This document shows positions 1-14,100 of a DNA stretch of 64,000 bases, in pieces. A program made the position numbers and the translations under genes. Position 1 is the stretch's first letter. Every line of letters starts with the position of its first letter. The notes under the pieces were generated by a model. The model searched no databases, had not been told where the DNA came from, and was given only the letters and a program-made list of their open reading frames with translations. This DNA comes from Siderastrea siderea (lineage: Eukaryota > Cnidaria > Anthozoa > Scleractinia > Rhizangiidae), in contig OZ034975.1 in the NCBI GenBank assembly GCA_964030785.1, positions 32,951,769-33,015,768 of the forward strand, read 5' to 3'.

Positions 1-327
1 CATGGGTTTGATTTTTGGGCGCAGTCAACAAAGTCAAATCACCCAGTTCACAGTCTCCATCTTAGAGTCCCTGTTTCATTCTCATTCCGTAGTCTGTAGT
101 ACGCTGTAGGCAGTCCGCAGTCCGTAGTCCACAGTTCACAGTCCACTTTCTAGAGTTCAATTTATCACGTGGAGTTCGAAATGCAAATTCTCAAATCACA
201 ACCGTGCGACCTCTGGGTCAGACAAACAACCGATGTGTCTTTGGTATATATTATTGAATCTCCTGTCTTGCATTAACTAATAAGTCTAATAGGATCTTGC
301 GACACAGGCTTTCCAATCATCGATAAG
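1..327. other. Upstream of the RTK gene
   Basis: No gene seen. A short degenerate tandem array of about 10 bp (AGTCCGTAGT-like) lies at about 85-150. No TATA box or other promoter element can be named with confidence. Confidence 0.4.
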
Positions 328-406
328 ATGCCCCTGGTAAATCCAGCCCCTTCACCTACAGATTGCTGTATTTTCCTTGCTCTCTCTACATTACTTCCGC
401 TTGCAG
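328..406 (+). CDS. RTK exon 1: start codon and signal peptide
   Basis: ATG at 328 opens a 26-codon exon ending before the donor GTATGT at 407, phase 1. The peptide has a hydrophobic core ([13 protein letters not shown]), as expected for secretion. The start is supported by the homologous signal exon at 45897, which shares the preceding bases GATAAG and the pattern M-x-x-V-N-x(5-6)-T-[DE]-C-C. Confidence 0.75.
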
Positions 407-3400
407 GTATGTAATATATAACTTCCTTTCAGTCTAATTCGAAGCTTGTTCTTGTGTTGTCCCGAGGGAGGCTTTTAAATAAAACTGAAATAGTTAAAAA
501 TAACGTTTTCCAGAGTGTTTTTTGTTTTGGTATCGTCACTGACATGCACGATAGTATAGTATGTACAATGTACAAGAAAACAGCGTTGATGTAGTAACAT
601 ATCGATGCTACGAATAGTACGCATGTGAGTTAAAATGTCGAAGAAATCCCGATCCTTTACCTAATTAATGTTAATTTGACCACGCAGTGACTACTTGGCT
701 GGAACGGCCTTTCAAGGACAGAAACTCGAATAACGAACCAAACAACCTCAAGACACTTCACGAATACTTAACTCAAAATAATTAAGGTCACGTTTTCTTA
801 ATTGAAATTATATTAACAAGAGGAATGACGTGACTCATCCAAAGCCTTTTCTCAAAGAAACAGAAAAGAGAGACGTTGTTAAGTGTTTGTTAAAATGTTA
901 AATGCGTCATATATCAGACTACATATAATTAATGTTTTCGCAGAGCTAGGCCCATCTCTTTCTAGTTGGACTGTCTTTTTTTTAATAAAACGTAGGGAAC
1001 GAAATGATACAAGTAGTCACGGACTCACGCTTCACTGCTCAACGGGCAATAGCCACAGCGATTTTTATTGTTTAACTTAATTTAGCAAACAGCTACTTGC
1101 TAAAACTGAGACTCGTGATAAGCGTTTCTTCTGTCATTTAATCAAAAGAAATTTTCTTTTGTTGACCGTTTTCTGTTTCTAAACTTTAGTGTGTTCACTG
1201 CATTTTTATTATGGTTTACTTTAATGATGCCACCGGGTTGGGACTTTATAGATTGACTAAATGCCTTGCAGTCAGAAATCCTCAAAGAAATTCGACGGAA
1301 AGGCTTCTCAAACCCCATGAGAATAATCGAGATTTGTTTAGAATTGTCAAGAGATTCAAAACACCTATGATGGTCACAGTATCAATCAATTTCCTTTTAT
1401 ACAGTTTATTTCTAGCAGCAAGGAAACAGCTATCAATAACCTTACTGTTTCGTTGCCGTTTTGGATGGCGTATCGGGTAAATAATAATATAAAGTAACAT
1501 AAATCAAGAGAGGATAAAGGGGTATATAAACACAAGCAGCGGCACTTCCATTTTTTTGGGTCGACCCGGATGAAAAAGTGGTGCAAACTGGGTTTTACGT
1601 CCGAGTGCCAACAAAAGGGTAAAATGGATTTCATTTGTATTGTTCTTCGTGCCGCTTAGAGGGTTATCTACTGACGCTAGCACCTTGTATTCAAGCAAAT
1701 GGTAAATGATCTTTGAATTCGTGCTATATTTTGTAAAGTTCTAAACAATTCTCCTTGAAGAAAACCGTTTCTCTCAAAATCTCATCGAATATCGCTTTCC
1801 ATTTCCAAGATAAATTTCCTCTTTTCAAATGTTGAGTTAATTATGGCGCCCGTGAGCCAAAAATTCCAAATCACCTTGAGTTACGTAAAAATGACTTTAA
1901 AAGAAAAGTAAAGAAAAAAGGAAAAAAAAACACGTACAATTTGGTTGTAAATTGTCAGCACAACGGCCCAAAGGAGTATATTGGGCTAAAAAGTCCGTGT
2001 TGTAAGGTAAAACTCTAGCATTAAGAGTTTAGTATCAAGACAAAGAGGAAATGTACGTTGTCAGTTTGGGCTGAGAAAAATACAACGGTTGCCGTTTTAC
2101 ACTCAAAGTTCCAACGGTAAACAATAAGGTTCAAGTAAGAGATTTGATTAGTCCTAGGTTTACAGAAAGAATCTTACTAGGATTCATGCAGTACTGAGGC
2201 ACTGATTTATGAATAGTAGACGTGTTCTCACAGCGTCATTTTGTCAAATGTTTAAAGAAAACACAACATCTCCTAATTCGTAGAATAACAATTCTCCAGT
2301 ACCCTTAATTGTTTTTGTAATCATGTTTCTCTAGCAAGCCAGGTACAGATCATATCACCATACCAAGGAAAGACTGTTACAGGATTGGTTGGGTCTTCTG
2401 TGAACTTCACCTGGAGCTTCACTGGAGATGTTGAAACTGTAACCTGGGGACTGAAGGACCCCAATTCACCAGCAATTCCCAACGATAAAAGAATGGTATC
2501 TCTAAGTAAAAGTGGCCATGTGTCATTAACAGTCCTACAGTCATACGTTGGACGTGTAAGTGGAAGTCTTAGCCGTGACTCGTCCTCTGGGCAGGCCATC
2601 TTCACTCTTAGTAACATCAGAAAAAGTGATGGAACAGTTTACGGCTGCCGTTTAGCACCAACAAATCCCTTTAGTCCAGCTGCCTTTGATTCTGTGGAGT
2701 TAATTGTTCAAGGTGGGTTAATAATGAAATTATAGTGTAAGGTATAAAAATTAAGTATAAAGTCATCAAAACAATATCATTGCACATAGTGCCATCGTTT
2801 ATTAAATGAAATTAATGAAATGAATATTAAGCTTAATAATTACCCTTCTATGGACGACGTCATGTGGTTGTGGTTTCTCATTAAAGAAAATTAAAGGTAT
2901 GAGAAATTGCTTCCCGTCCGCGTTACCACTAGGGGAGCACTAGAGAAGCTAGCGTAGCTCTCGGCTGCGTCTTGAGCAACTCTTACGCTTCTCTCATGCT
3001 CTCCAACTTCCCGCGTGTATGATAACGAACGAACGAACCGGTTGTTAAATTAACTTGTTAAGTCAACACTATATGGAGACGACCGAATGTAACATTACCC
3101 ATTATTTTGTTGTGTTATTAAGGTTATTCCCCCTGGCTTCCTGTTTACGCTCGGCTAAATAAAAAAAACTGTTCGCTGTTAACTTCCGCTTTACGTCTGG
3201 TGGGCGCGTGTCGAATGTCGTTAATATTTTATTTTGTCCTGTGGGGTCGGCCGGGTTTAGTGTCCCAAGGGCTATTCTTGTTTCAATTGGTCTGAAAAGC
3301 ACTGGTCTTGATAAATTAACATAAAGGGAAGACGAATCATAAGCTTTTTCAAGGAAAACATTCAACCTTTTCAATTCAACCTTCGCTGTTTTTTTTTTTC

Positions 3401-6400
3401 GAAAACGGTCTCATACAATTTCCTAAAACACTTCAGCTCGGAGCACAAAAATGTGCATGTACATGTGGCCTACTTATAAGAGTCTAATAAGGGTCCCTTC
3501 CCCTGGTCCTTTCAAAAGTTTAGGTGAAGATTTTTAGGAAAATGTGGATATATAAATGACGTCTTTGCCACGCTACTGACTTGGGACACCGGTGTCAATC
3601 AAACCTTTTTCTTTTTTGAAGGTTTAACTATTTGTGATATAAATGGAAGGAGAGACTGGTCCCACCGGGATCTCACAGTGAAGTGTCAGAGCTGTCAAAT
3701 TTGGAATGTTGCCTTACACAATCTAGGCGAGCCATCTTATCTTACATTCTACCTAAATAGGGTGGATAACTTGACATAACTGTACCCCTGTACTCTCGAC
3801 TTTGGGAGAGGTGGTGGAGTTGGTGCTCGCAAAGCGTGAACAGCGCTGGGCCTGCGCAATAAGAGTCTAGCCGTGCTTTGGGTTTTTTCAAAATGGTGTA
3901 CGGCAAATCAAAGTTAGACACGTAATTGTGAAGAATGTAGCACTGCTGTCTTTGCTTTCTGTCTCGCGAGCCTTGTCAAAAACAAATTATCTGATATCGC
4001 GGTTTAACTAATGCTTCATGTACAATGCAATACAATACAATACACTTTATTTAACGAGGGTGAACATATTAACCTTTTACAGTTTTCTAACATATGGCCC
4101 TCAAAATAAACATTAAACATTACAAAATAACAGATAATCAAAGCTAAACTATAAGTAAGAGAAGTAATAAGCTAAGAAACATGAAGTAGTCACATACTAA
4201 AAAAAAACAGCGGCATTTAAGAAGAAAGCGGCATTCATGGCAACAAAGCTCCTCAAGATGGGAGACAGTATTGAGGTTTTGCAGGAAAAGGCCACGAAGT
4301 TTATGCTTTAGCGGAAACGAAAAGGAAGACAAAGCGCTAGGCGAGGCAAGGGGATGCGCAGCAAGTATCTTTAAATCAACCTCAAGGGCATTAAAGAGAA
4401 CAGTGGCGGAATACGAGAAGGTGCGCTTACCCAAATTTGTTCTAGGCTGGGGAATAACTAAATTATGGGAAGTTGTACCTCTGGTTATACGAGTAGTCCG
4501 TGTAGTGGATAGAAAGGAGAACTTCTGTTTAAGACAAAGAGGAGCTTCAGGATTAGTCATAATAGAGAAAAGTAGCTGCAGTTTCCTACATTTTATCATT
4601 TCATTTACTGGGATCCATTGAAGTTTAGAAAAAAGGGCAACAGAAGGTGTAGAAAAGTCAGCGCCGAGAATTATACGAGCAGCATGTTTCTGCACGCGAA
4701 GGAGACGAAGGAGTAATGTCTGGGAGCAGGTGCCCCAGGCGCTAGAACAATAAACAAGCTGGCTGTGAACACAAGCATTGTAATAATGCAGGGAGCCTTC
4801 TTGTGTAAGGAAGGAGCTAATTCTGCGCAATAGCGAGAGACGGCTGTTCAGTTTACAACACAGACTATCAACATGCTGCTCCCACGAGAGATGGTGGTCA
4901 AATGTCACGCCGAGAACTTTAGCCTCGAGGACTTGGTCCACAACAGTGTTATTGACTGCTACATCAAGTGATCGAGAAGATAAGAATCTTAGCTTTTGGG
5001 GAGAAGCAATCAGCATACATTTAGTTTTGGAAGCATTTAGGGCCATGCGGTTGAGATTTGCCCAGTATGAGACATCGGAAGCAAGCAGGTTTAGTCGAAG
5101 TTCAACTTCCTGCACAGTGGATCCAGATGTAAGAATGGTAGTATCATCGGCAAACATAGTAAGGTTAGTGTCAAAAGTAGAGGACAAATAAAGTGGGAGG
5201 TCATTTATGAATACAAGAAAGAATAGAGGTCCAAGTATGCTCCCCTGAGGGATTCCGACAGACATAGGAAGTGAATCGGACAAAGCCCCTTTAAATGACG
5301 TTTCTTGGGAGCGGCCAGTAAGATACGAGTTAAACCACTTAAGTGCGGATGGAGAACAACCATATATGCCGAGTTTAAACAACAGGGTGCTATGATTGAC
5401 CAGATCAAAGGCCTTTTTTAGGTCGATTAAGAGAAGTCCACTAAGAAGGCCACGGTCCGAGAGGTTCATAACTGCAAGCTCACAAGAGCGAAACCATCTA
5501 AAGCCAAACTGGAAGTCTGTGAGAAGATCATAACTGGCAAGAAAACCGTAGAAGTTAGAATGTACATGACGTTCTAAAATCTTAGACACGTGCACAATAG
5601 CGAGGACTGAGATAGGGCGAAAATTTGAGCGATCTAGGAGTGAGCCTTCCTTAAACAGTGGCGAAACCTTCGCGATTTTCCACACATCCGGGAACACGCC
5701 ACAAGTAAGACTAAGGTTGAATACACTCGTCAGCGAAGAGGATATAGCGGGTGCTGCAATTTTAAGAAAGTAACCGTCAATCCCGTCCAAGCCAGCGGCC
5801 TTATTGAGCGGGAGACGATTGAGGTTGGTGGTTCACGTTGGTGGTTCATGTGGTTGGTGAAAGCATCGGAGTAATAGCTCTAGCTCAAATCCGTTGTTGC
5901 TTTCAGCAGGGACTAATTAATATTCTCAAATTGTGTTCAAATCAAGTTCAGTTGTGCAAATGTGTAAGATCACTACTTTTTACGAAAGTGGTCTCTCAGT
6001 TACTGGTTCATTATGATTCTTCTGTTCATCATCTTTCCCTTCCTCCCGAACGTGCATGTTTCCTGCATGTTTCATCGGGAAGGCTCTAAGGAAAGTTTTC
6101 TTAAGTTAACAAGATCTAAATTTCAGTCGTGAATGTAGAAATTAGTTCGCCTCCTTTTTTTTCTCAAAATGTTAGTAATCTATGATTGAAATAGTACTTC
6201 TGTTACTGCGGTTTTTCGAAAATGGCTTGATCACGTGCTATTATGACGTCATATTTCGTATCCATAGCAACCGATTCTCACTTTACCTGTGTCAACATGT
6301 GGCTTATAAATATGCCTACGGCTACTGGAAACGACATCCCGTAAACTGCCGCTTATAAGCCCTGGGCTTATACAACTTAGTAAGGGGTTTTGGGTGGGCT

Positions 6401-8083
6401 TATAAACGGAGGGGCTTATATCCTGGGGGGGAGGCTTATAAGTGGAATAAAAAAAACCTTTCGAAATGAGCCACAGCAGTGTGGATCGAAATACGTTTTT
6501 AATTTACCAGTTTTTAATTAACCTTTAAAACGTCATAATAAATCGAATTCATTTCAATTTTAAGAAAAAGAATCAAAACTGTAACAACACGAACGTAACC
6601 TGAACGTAACAAAACAGAAGCTCAGAGTTTATCTTCGCAGTGTTCTGTGAGAATGCTTAATTTTAAGGTGGCTAGAAAGGGTTTTTTTAATTGTTATAAT
6701 CCTTTTGAAGCGAGGAAAGATTACAAAGAAATGTTTCTGACCACGTGGGTAAACTATGAATATCTTGACAACTCTTTTGTCAGGCAATACTTAAAGGCTG
6801 GTTGTGACGTCATAGTCGTTACCATGGCAACACTTAGGGTCCACAAAAAGAACCTCCAAATATCAGTTTTTGACAATTATCTAAAAAGCTAAGTCGGTGA
6901 CCTACCCTTTTTGTTGCATTTCGGGAAAGCTCCTTAGGTTCTTCAACTTTTCTGACGGTATGACAAAAAGTTATTCAGTAGAACAGTAGTAAAATTTCGA
7001 GACAAAAGCAAATGTTTCGTGCACGTTTTATTTCCGGTTTGCCCGATTTTACGCGGCATTTTAATTTCCGGTATTTTGCGCGCGCATCTTATAATAGAAA
7101 TTTGCATTCACTCAGCTGACACGTGCATTCTAACTATGTGGTGTGTAGGCTACGCGCGCGGTTAAAAACCATTTCGAGCCTCCAGAAAGGAAACAAGGAA
7201 AACTAGAGGGGGGCTTATTTCCGGGGGGGCTTATAACCGGATGTATTTTTTTGTTTACAGGTAGATGGGCCGATAACTGTGGGGGCTTCTAAGAGGAGGC
7301 GGGGGCTTATAAGCGGCAGTTTACGGTATGCTGATAAAATATCCTTAAAAGAAATGGGTGAAAAACCTTATCGCCGACCGGAGTCATCCACTCCCCAACT
7401 TGTGTACGGGAGGGTTAAGGCTTCATTCGCAGGACGTCAATTCGCACGCCAATTACTTCGTGCGAATTGAATTAAAGAAAAAACTAAACACCAAACAGTC
7501 CTGCTCACGTAATTACGCATGTTTCTCTTAAAAATGTATTTGTGTTGAGCTATATTACGCTTAGTTTCTCAGTTCGCTTGCAAAGGAAACATCTTTTGCG
7601 CTGATAGAAAGCTTACGCTAAGTTCAAAATAAGAATCTGTTAAGAGTTTACAACGGCAGACAACAAAAACTTAATTTTAGGTGCCATGGGTATCTAGTTT
7701 ACAATAATAGTAAACTTATTGGAGACACCTAAATAAAAATAATAAAATACAAGTAATCAGTATAAAATTTTACTTGTAGTTACAATGAATAAAATGTAAT
7801 AGAGTAAAAATCCTAAGTAAAATCGGTAAAACTTTGGATACGTATTCAAAGCGTTGTTTAGAGTTTAGGGTTTAGAGTTTTTAGTCCAAAATGTGTTAAG
7901 AGCAAAGGCTTTTGAAGGATATTTTCTTATACGAATGTTGTTCAAGGCTACTTGTGTTTGGATAAACACTGCGCTCGCCAAGCTTTTGTGCTGGCTGTAA
8001 CGCTGAAAGTTTCCTTAAAGATGCACAAAATATTAATTTCTGCACTCATAAAACAGTCAAGAAACGAAAGCAAAGACTTAAGG

Positions 8084-8130
<47 letters not shown>

Positions 8131-11100
8131 TAAGAACCTCTGAAACATAAGAATATAAAACATTTGTTACGATACAAACTTGTTCTTAAATTTGCAGAGA
8201 AGCCTACGATCACTCGTCCACTTGCTGCAAATGCGAGTTATAACGAGGGAGGCCCTGTAGATATCATCTGTGAGGCAACAGGAACACCAGTCCCAAATGT
8301 AACGTGGATCCATAAACGACAAGTGGTGAGTTCTGGGTCCCAGACAGCTCACCTCACTTTTAGTGCAATCAGAAAGGAGGATGCAGGAACATATAGCTGC
8401 AAGGCCAGCAACTCTATAGGAAGTGCAGAGAAAATACTGAATCTTGTCGTTAACTGTAAGTATACATCAAGTCAGTGCTACATGAGATCATTATAGCGTA
8501 TTGTTGGGGTGCCTAATGTTGTGAAGAATACAAGAACTGGACGAGTCTTGAGGCCTTGACTTCCTATACAAAAAGCTATGGGGAATACCCTATAGCAAAG
8601 TACCTGATAAGGCACGAAAAGATGACCTGAGAGGCGGTATACACCCTTAACAACTCGCTTGTTTTAACAGGCTACTTAAAAGTAGCCTGATTCTTATCAG
8701 ACACAACAGGCCGAGGGCGCTCGCTCTCACTGGGAATAAAAATCAGGCAACCTGCTCTACTGTTTTCAATTATGTTTAGAGTGAGACTGCAATGCGAAAA
8801 GGCTGATTTACTGATATGGTTTAAAATCCTACCTCTTAAATTATAAAAATATATATGCTATTAACTGTTTACGTTAGAAAGTTGTACCGATGTTTACTTA
8901 TTTGCGATCATTTTAATCAGCTGAGTCGGCCTGTAAAGGCAGAAGTTTTGCTTCCCCAAGATAGTAAAAAATAGCGTACCCGAAAGTAACGACCCCTGCG
9001 AAAGTAGAAATAGAAAAAGGCTGCTAAATCCGAAAGTAACAAGGGTCGTTACTTTTGGAACTTCGTGGTATATGTGTTATTGTTCCCAGATGATTCCTTT
9101 GTTTTGTTCCGAGACAGTTATCGTTGTAGCTTCTTTGTAGCTACATATATACTCATGTTTTGCCATTTGCTTTGCTTGTGGCGGAAAAGCATAGCCTTGT
9201 ATGAACCAGGGTTCAGCCTTCTGTTACACATGTCACTCTAGCTGAAGCCTGTCGGTCCTCTGAATAGGATGCTACTCCATCGCACGGATCCCACCAGCAT
9301 TTTGTTTAGGATTTACTAGCAATTAGCTGGTACCCATGTATACACCCGAGTGAACTAGAGACAACATGGATTAAATTTTCTTGACTAAGAAAACGACACG
9401 ACACAATCAGAGATGGAAAGTCCAACGCGTTAACCACTACACCACGCCTTCTGCAGGCCGTAAGAAACTCGCTCCAAAATATACAAGACGCAAAATTGAC
9501 GGAAAGACGGATAAAAAAAAAGCAACAAAATATGAGGTAGAAGTCGTAAAGGCCCGTACCACTGCCATTATAACCAGCGACTTCCGCCGCTGTGTTCCAC
9601 TTCTGCCACGGGTTGTTACTTCCGTCGTGGTAAGGTTTCTCTGTTTTGCTGTGCGTTCTTGTTGTTATACCCTGAATTTTCGTTGTTTTGCTGTAAGTTC
9701 TCGTTTTTTTCCACGAGTTAGCTTTCTTGTACCATGAGTTTTCGTTGTTTTACAGTGAGTTTGTTGTGTTTTGTCGCGAGTATTTGCTGTTTTGTCGTTA
9801 GTTCTCGTTGTCTTGCCATGAGTTCTTTGAGTTTTGCCGTGAGTTTTGTTTGTGCCGTGACACTTGAGAAAAAATGTAACAATAAAGATCGCTCAGTTTT
9901 CAAAGAAAATTCTTTGAAAACTGTAAGAGTTTTGTTAAACAAAAAAGATACCTACACTGAGTGAGTGGCCAGATGCTCCAACTAGGGATTACAATGGGGC
10001 TATAGATTCTATATAACCGGCGAATGTGAAAGGTCGTGGTTTCAACTTCTGTCGTGGAGTTAATAACACGGAATATACTTTACTTTAATAGGAGGCGACT
10101 AATTGCCTTGTAATAACTTCCTTCCAGCCGAAAACTGACCTACAAAATTACCGCCGTTATTAGCCCGTTCCAGATTCCAAAATAACAGAATTGGGGTTCC
10201 CTCTGGTTGAGAGCCTGGGATAGGCGGTTTAAAAATCTTTAACAACCACACAGCTGCCAAGTACTGTTTACCTTTTCAGAAAGCCATCTAGACTGTTTTG
10301 TCGGTCTGTCGCTAAACAGCGTACTTCTCAGTGGCATTATCCCTGCAGGTGTGAGCCACAGATCTGTATCAGCTGAAATATTTGAAGGGCATTTTTTCTG
10401 GCTGAGGCCTACCTTTCAAGCGGCGCATTTCTTGTTTTACTACTCACTTTAAATATCAGAGGCTGCGCTAGGTGTTTGTCAGATGTATCTTAAGAGTGGT
10501 TAGCTATTCCCATTTTTTCTAGACAAGCAAGAAGGAGTAACTATAACCACAAGTACCACTCAAAATATTGCTATACAAGGACAGAATGTGACTATTACAT
10601 GTCATGTCACAGCAGCCAATCCGCCAGTGTCTGGGTACAGGTTCTACCGCAATGACAGTAGTACGGCTCTTAACACATTAACGAACATCAATCAACATAC
10701 CATCCAAGGCGTTCAACGAACTCGGGACTACGGTAAATACAAGTGTGTGGCAAAAAATGCTGCTGGAGAAGGACATAGTAGCGCAGTTGTTCTTGATGCA
10801 CATGGTAAGTGACTTTCCAGAGGGGAAGTAACTTAACAAATCGTTATGGTTGAATTAAATATAATTACGAGGAATTTTTCGGTAAGTCCTAGCATTAAGT
10901 AGGAATTTATTGATAAGCAGTTTTTTTCACAAGCTTGTCAAGCACTCACTCACACAACCCCTAGTAGTCTATTAAACAGTCGTCAAACTCAATTCTGAGA
11001 GAGACATCTCATTAAACAATAGGTTGTAATTCTAAGAAATGACTTTTGAAACAAGGAATTCATCCACTGACAGTTGTTTTTAGCCATGTCCTAGTGAATT

Positions 11101-14100
11101 TAGAATAACGAATGTTTTGGCACTGGGAATTGCGACGCCGTTTTTGATGATTTTGTGGGTTTTTTGTAAGCAGAAAGTCAATTTTAAGTTCTTTGTTTTT
11201 CAGTTCCTGCAAAGATTCAGTCAAAAATAGCGAATTTGATAGTTAATGAACAAGATCCCATTGATCTGAAATGTGAGGCATCTGGTCACCCTGCACCCAC
11301 TGTCATGTGGACTAAAGATGGAGGACCTGTGCAATCTGCAGTGGCTGTGTGATTCACATTGGAAAAAGTAAAAGAGAAGACAATGGAACATATGTCTGTA
11401 AAGCAGATAACAACGTGGGACAGGCAGATCAGATAAAAGTATTTGTTACGGTGAATTGTAAATAGAAAGAAGCAAAACAAGAGGGCACTGTTATTGATTC
11501 CCTGTACAAGCACCCTATAAAATGTTGAAATTAATCCGAAGTACTAATAACTGCAACATTCAAATTAATTAACTTGTCAGAAGTAATAGTTGGTCTTTCC
11601 ATGTTGCCACTCTGTTAGGAGATTAAATGGCAAAACTAATAATGAGAACAAAACAGAAATCCCCAACTATCTTTGAGTTGCGTGATAATCAGGTGTCAAA
11701 CGTTTTTTGAATTTGTTAAACCTCAAAATGGAAAACGGTGCTCAGATCTGAGACTGGCTGAGACTGGTTTCAACTTTTCAAATTTATTTCAAATTTATTT
11801 AGCTAGTCATTCAAGAGAAGTGCTCACAGACATCGGGACACTCTTCTTTTTTATAAGTGACTATGGCCATTCCTAGCTCATACAAGAACGTTTTCCCAAG
11901 CTACTCATATAGGCTGCTGTAATGTGCTATAATAACATAAAGCTGTTTTATGCAATTTTATATATAGACAGCTTGTATTTTTGTGATTTACGCCGTATCG
12001 CTGCTTTAACAGCCACTAAACATCTTTAATTAGTTACTACCTGCTGGAATGTCTTGTAACACATCTTAATAAAATATCACTAAAACGTCTGGTGTGAGGT
12101 TATTTAATTTGTGAACGTCTTAAGCTAATTGTTATCGTCACCTCCACATTCGTATATCACTGTATGGTTGTTATCAAACCTTGAGCAAATAGATGCGATA
12201 TGAACATGCCTCCTGTTAAATTTAGTTGGTGTTAGGGATTTAATGCAAATCCTCAATCGCTCAATAGCCGAACTCAAGGCGTTTCCACAGAATATGGAAT
12301 ACCAATGCTACATAGCGGAAAACAATAATTTTTAATTAATTTTCTTCAACAAAGACAAACTGTACGTGTAATTTTTGGTTTTGCGCGTCTATTAGTTAAT
12401 TCTAAGCGCCTTTGTTCATATGTACATAATGCAATAGTACGTTTGAGGGCATTATCTCCCCTTTTACCTTATTAACAGACGCCGCTACCATTAAGAGCAT
12501 TTCTTCCTCTGTGTCCAAGTCATGGATTGGACACAGAGTAAGGTTAAAGTGTGTATCAGACGGTGTTCCTACACCAACCCTGTCCTGGTACACACCTGAG
12601 GGAACCAAATTTAATCCAGTCAAGGCTAAAGAAAACACTGTGGATGTGACCATGAATTCGGATCAAGATTTTGGATTTTATAACTGCACAGCTGACAATG
12701 GTTTTGCTCCTGATTCAATGACTGTTCGTGTACAGCAAATAAGTGAGTAGAGAGTGATTGTGCCTTTTGTTTCTTTGTCTTTTTAGAGGTAGGGGATAAG
12801 TTTTACTAAGAATTGCGAATGCAGTGTAAATGCGAATTAAACTAGCTACGTTATAAAACAGTGAGATCTTTCTGTCAGTACCGCTGAAAAGAGGATAATC
12901 ATTTGGCTTTTCCTTTCTAAACTTGCAACTTCGGGTAAATCGATCACAAGTTTGAACATAAGTCGTATTTGAAAAGTTGAGTTGCTTGAAGCAAAATTTG
13001 GCTAACAAAGGATAGCATGTAGCTTTGCTTTCAAGTTGTCAGTAGCAATTTGTGTCGTTTCTAACTCTGAGTGAGAGACGTTTTTGATGTATTACACTTA
13101 GATATGTCTAGCTCGTATTAGTGATAACTTGCTTTTGAACAGCCAAGTACACTGTTTTAATGAAAAAAAAAGATACTTGTTGTTGTTCACCCTTTATCTC
13201 TGGGGGGATTTTAGCACGTTAACTATTTTCTGTTTGCCTTTTGTCTTACGTCCCAGACTAATTTAGCGAACAACTTACATCTGGCTACTATTATTTGTAG
13301 TAATAAGTTAGGCGGGAAACTACTAATCCTCAGATTAATTCACTTCAATAACCAGATCAACCTTTTATATCTGTAATTAATGCTTTCGTCAGCTTCCCTG
13401 TTTATATTTTTTATGTCCATTGAACAGCAGATGTCATTGCGAAGAAAACGTTTTCTAACAAAGAACTTGTATGTTAATGGGACTGGGTAATCTGCGAGTT
13501 GCGAGTTGCGAGTTGCGAGTTGCGAGTTGCGAGTTGCGGATTCGCTTCCTCAACAGTATTGTTTGACTGCGTTCTCAAAATTGTAAATTGGTGCTGGAAA
13601 AGTATCGTGTCCTATTTTGTCTCATTTTAAAGCTGAATTTCAATCTCGTTTCTTCCCGGAGATTTTTAAACCATTTGAATTTCCTCCATGTTGTTCTCCC
13701 ACCCTCTTTTGTTTATTCTTACTGATTCCGTTCTTTATTACATTAGAGGGTGTTCCTTCGAATGTTTCTATATGTTGGCGCTACTCGTAGTAACGAGTGG
13801 GTGAGGGCATTAAAAAACAAATCCGATGCATGGGGGGCAGCCATATGGCTTGGTTGCGTTTTTATTAAAAGTAAAGCCACAGCACTGAAAGTCTTCATTT
13901 CAGTGTGTTATGTCGGCTACATTCACATATTATAGTGGAAGTTTTGTTTCGCTCAGACAAAATTCTACGACATTAGCAGGGTTCGATATCTGTTGAGTTG
14001 TGTCAATAGCCACCGGGCAAGTGATCTTCAAAAATCTACAAGCCCACGACACATTTCAGTCGCTCAGATTCCTTACTGAATCAATCAGAGTTAGACGGTC

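Noticed and set aside
4271..5191. Plus-strand frames opposite the LINE
   Set aside because: Shadows of the minus-strand reverse transcriptase.
8083..8143. Poly-Asp or poly-Ser frames at the ATC run
   Set aside because: Microsatellite artefact inside an intron.
9381..9964. Overlapping frames of 118, 74 and 76 codons
   Set aside because: They run over the 21-bp minisatellite; heptad-like appearance follows from the repeat length.
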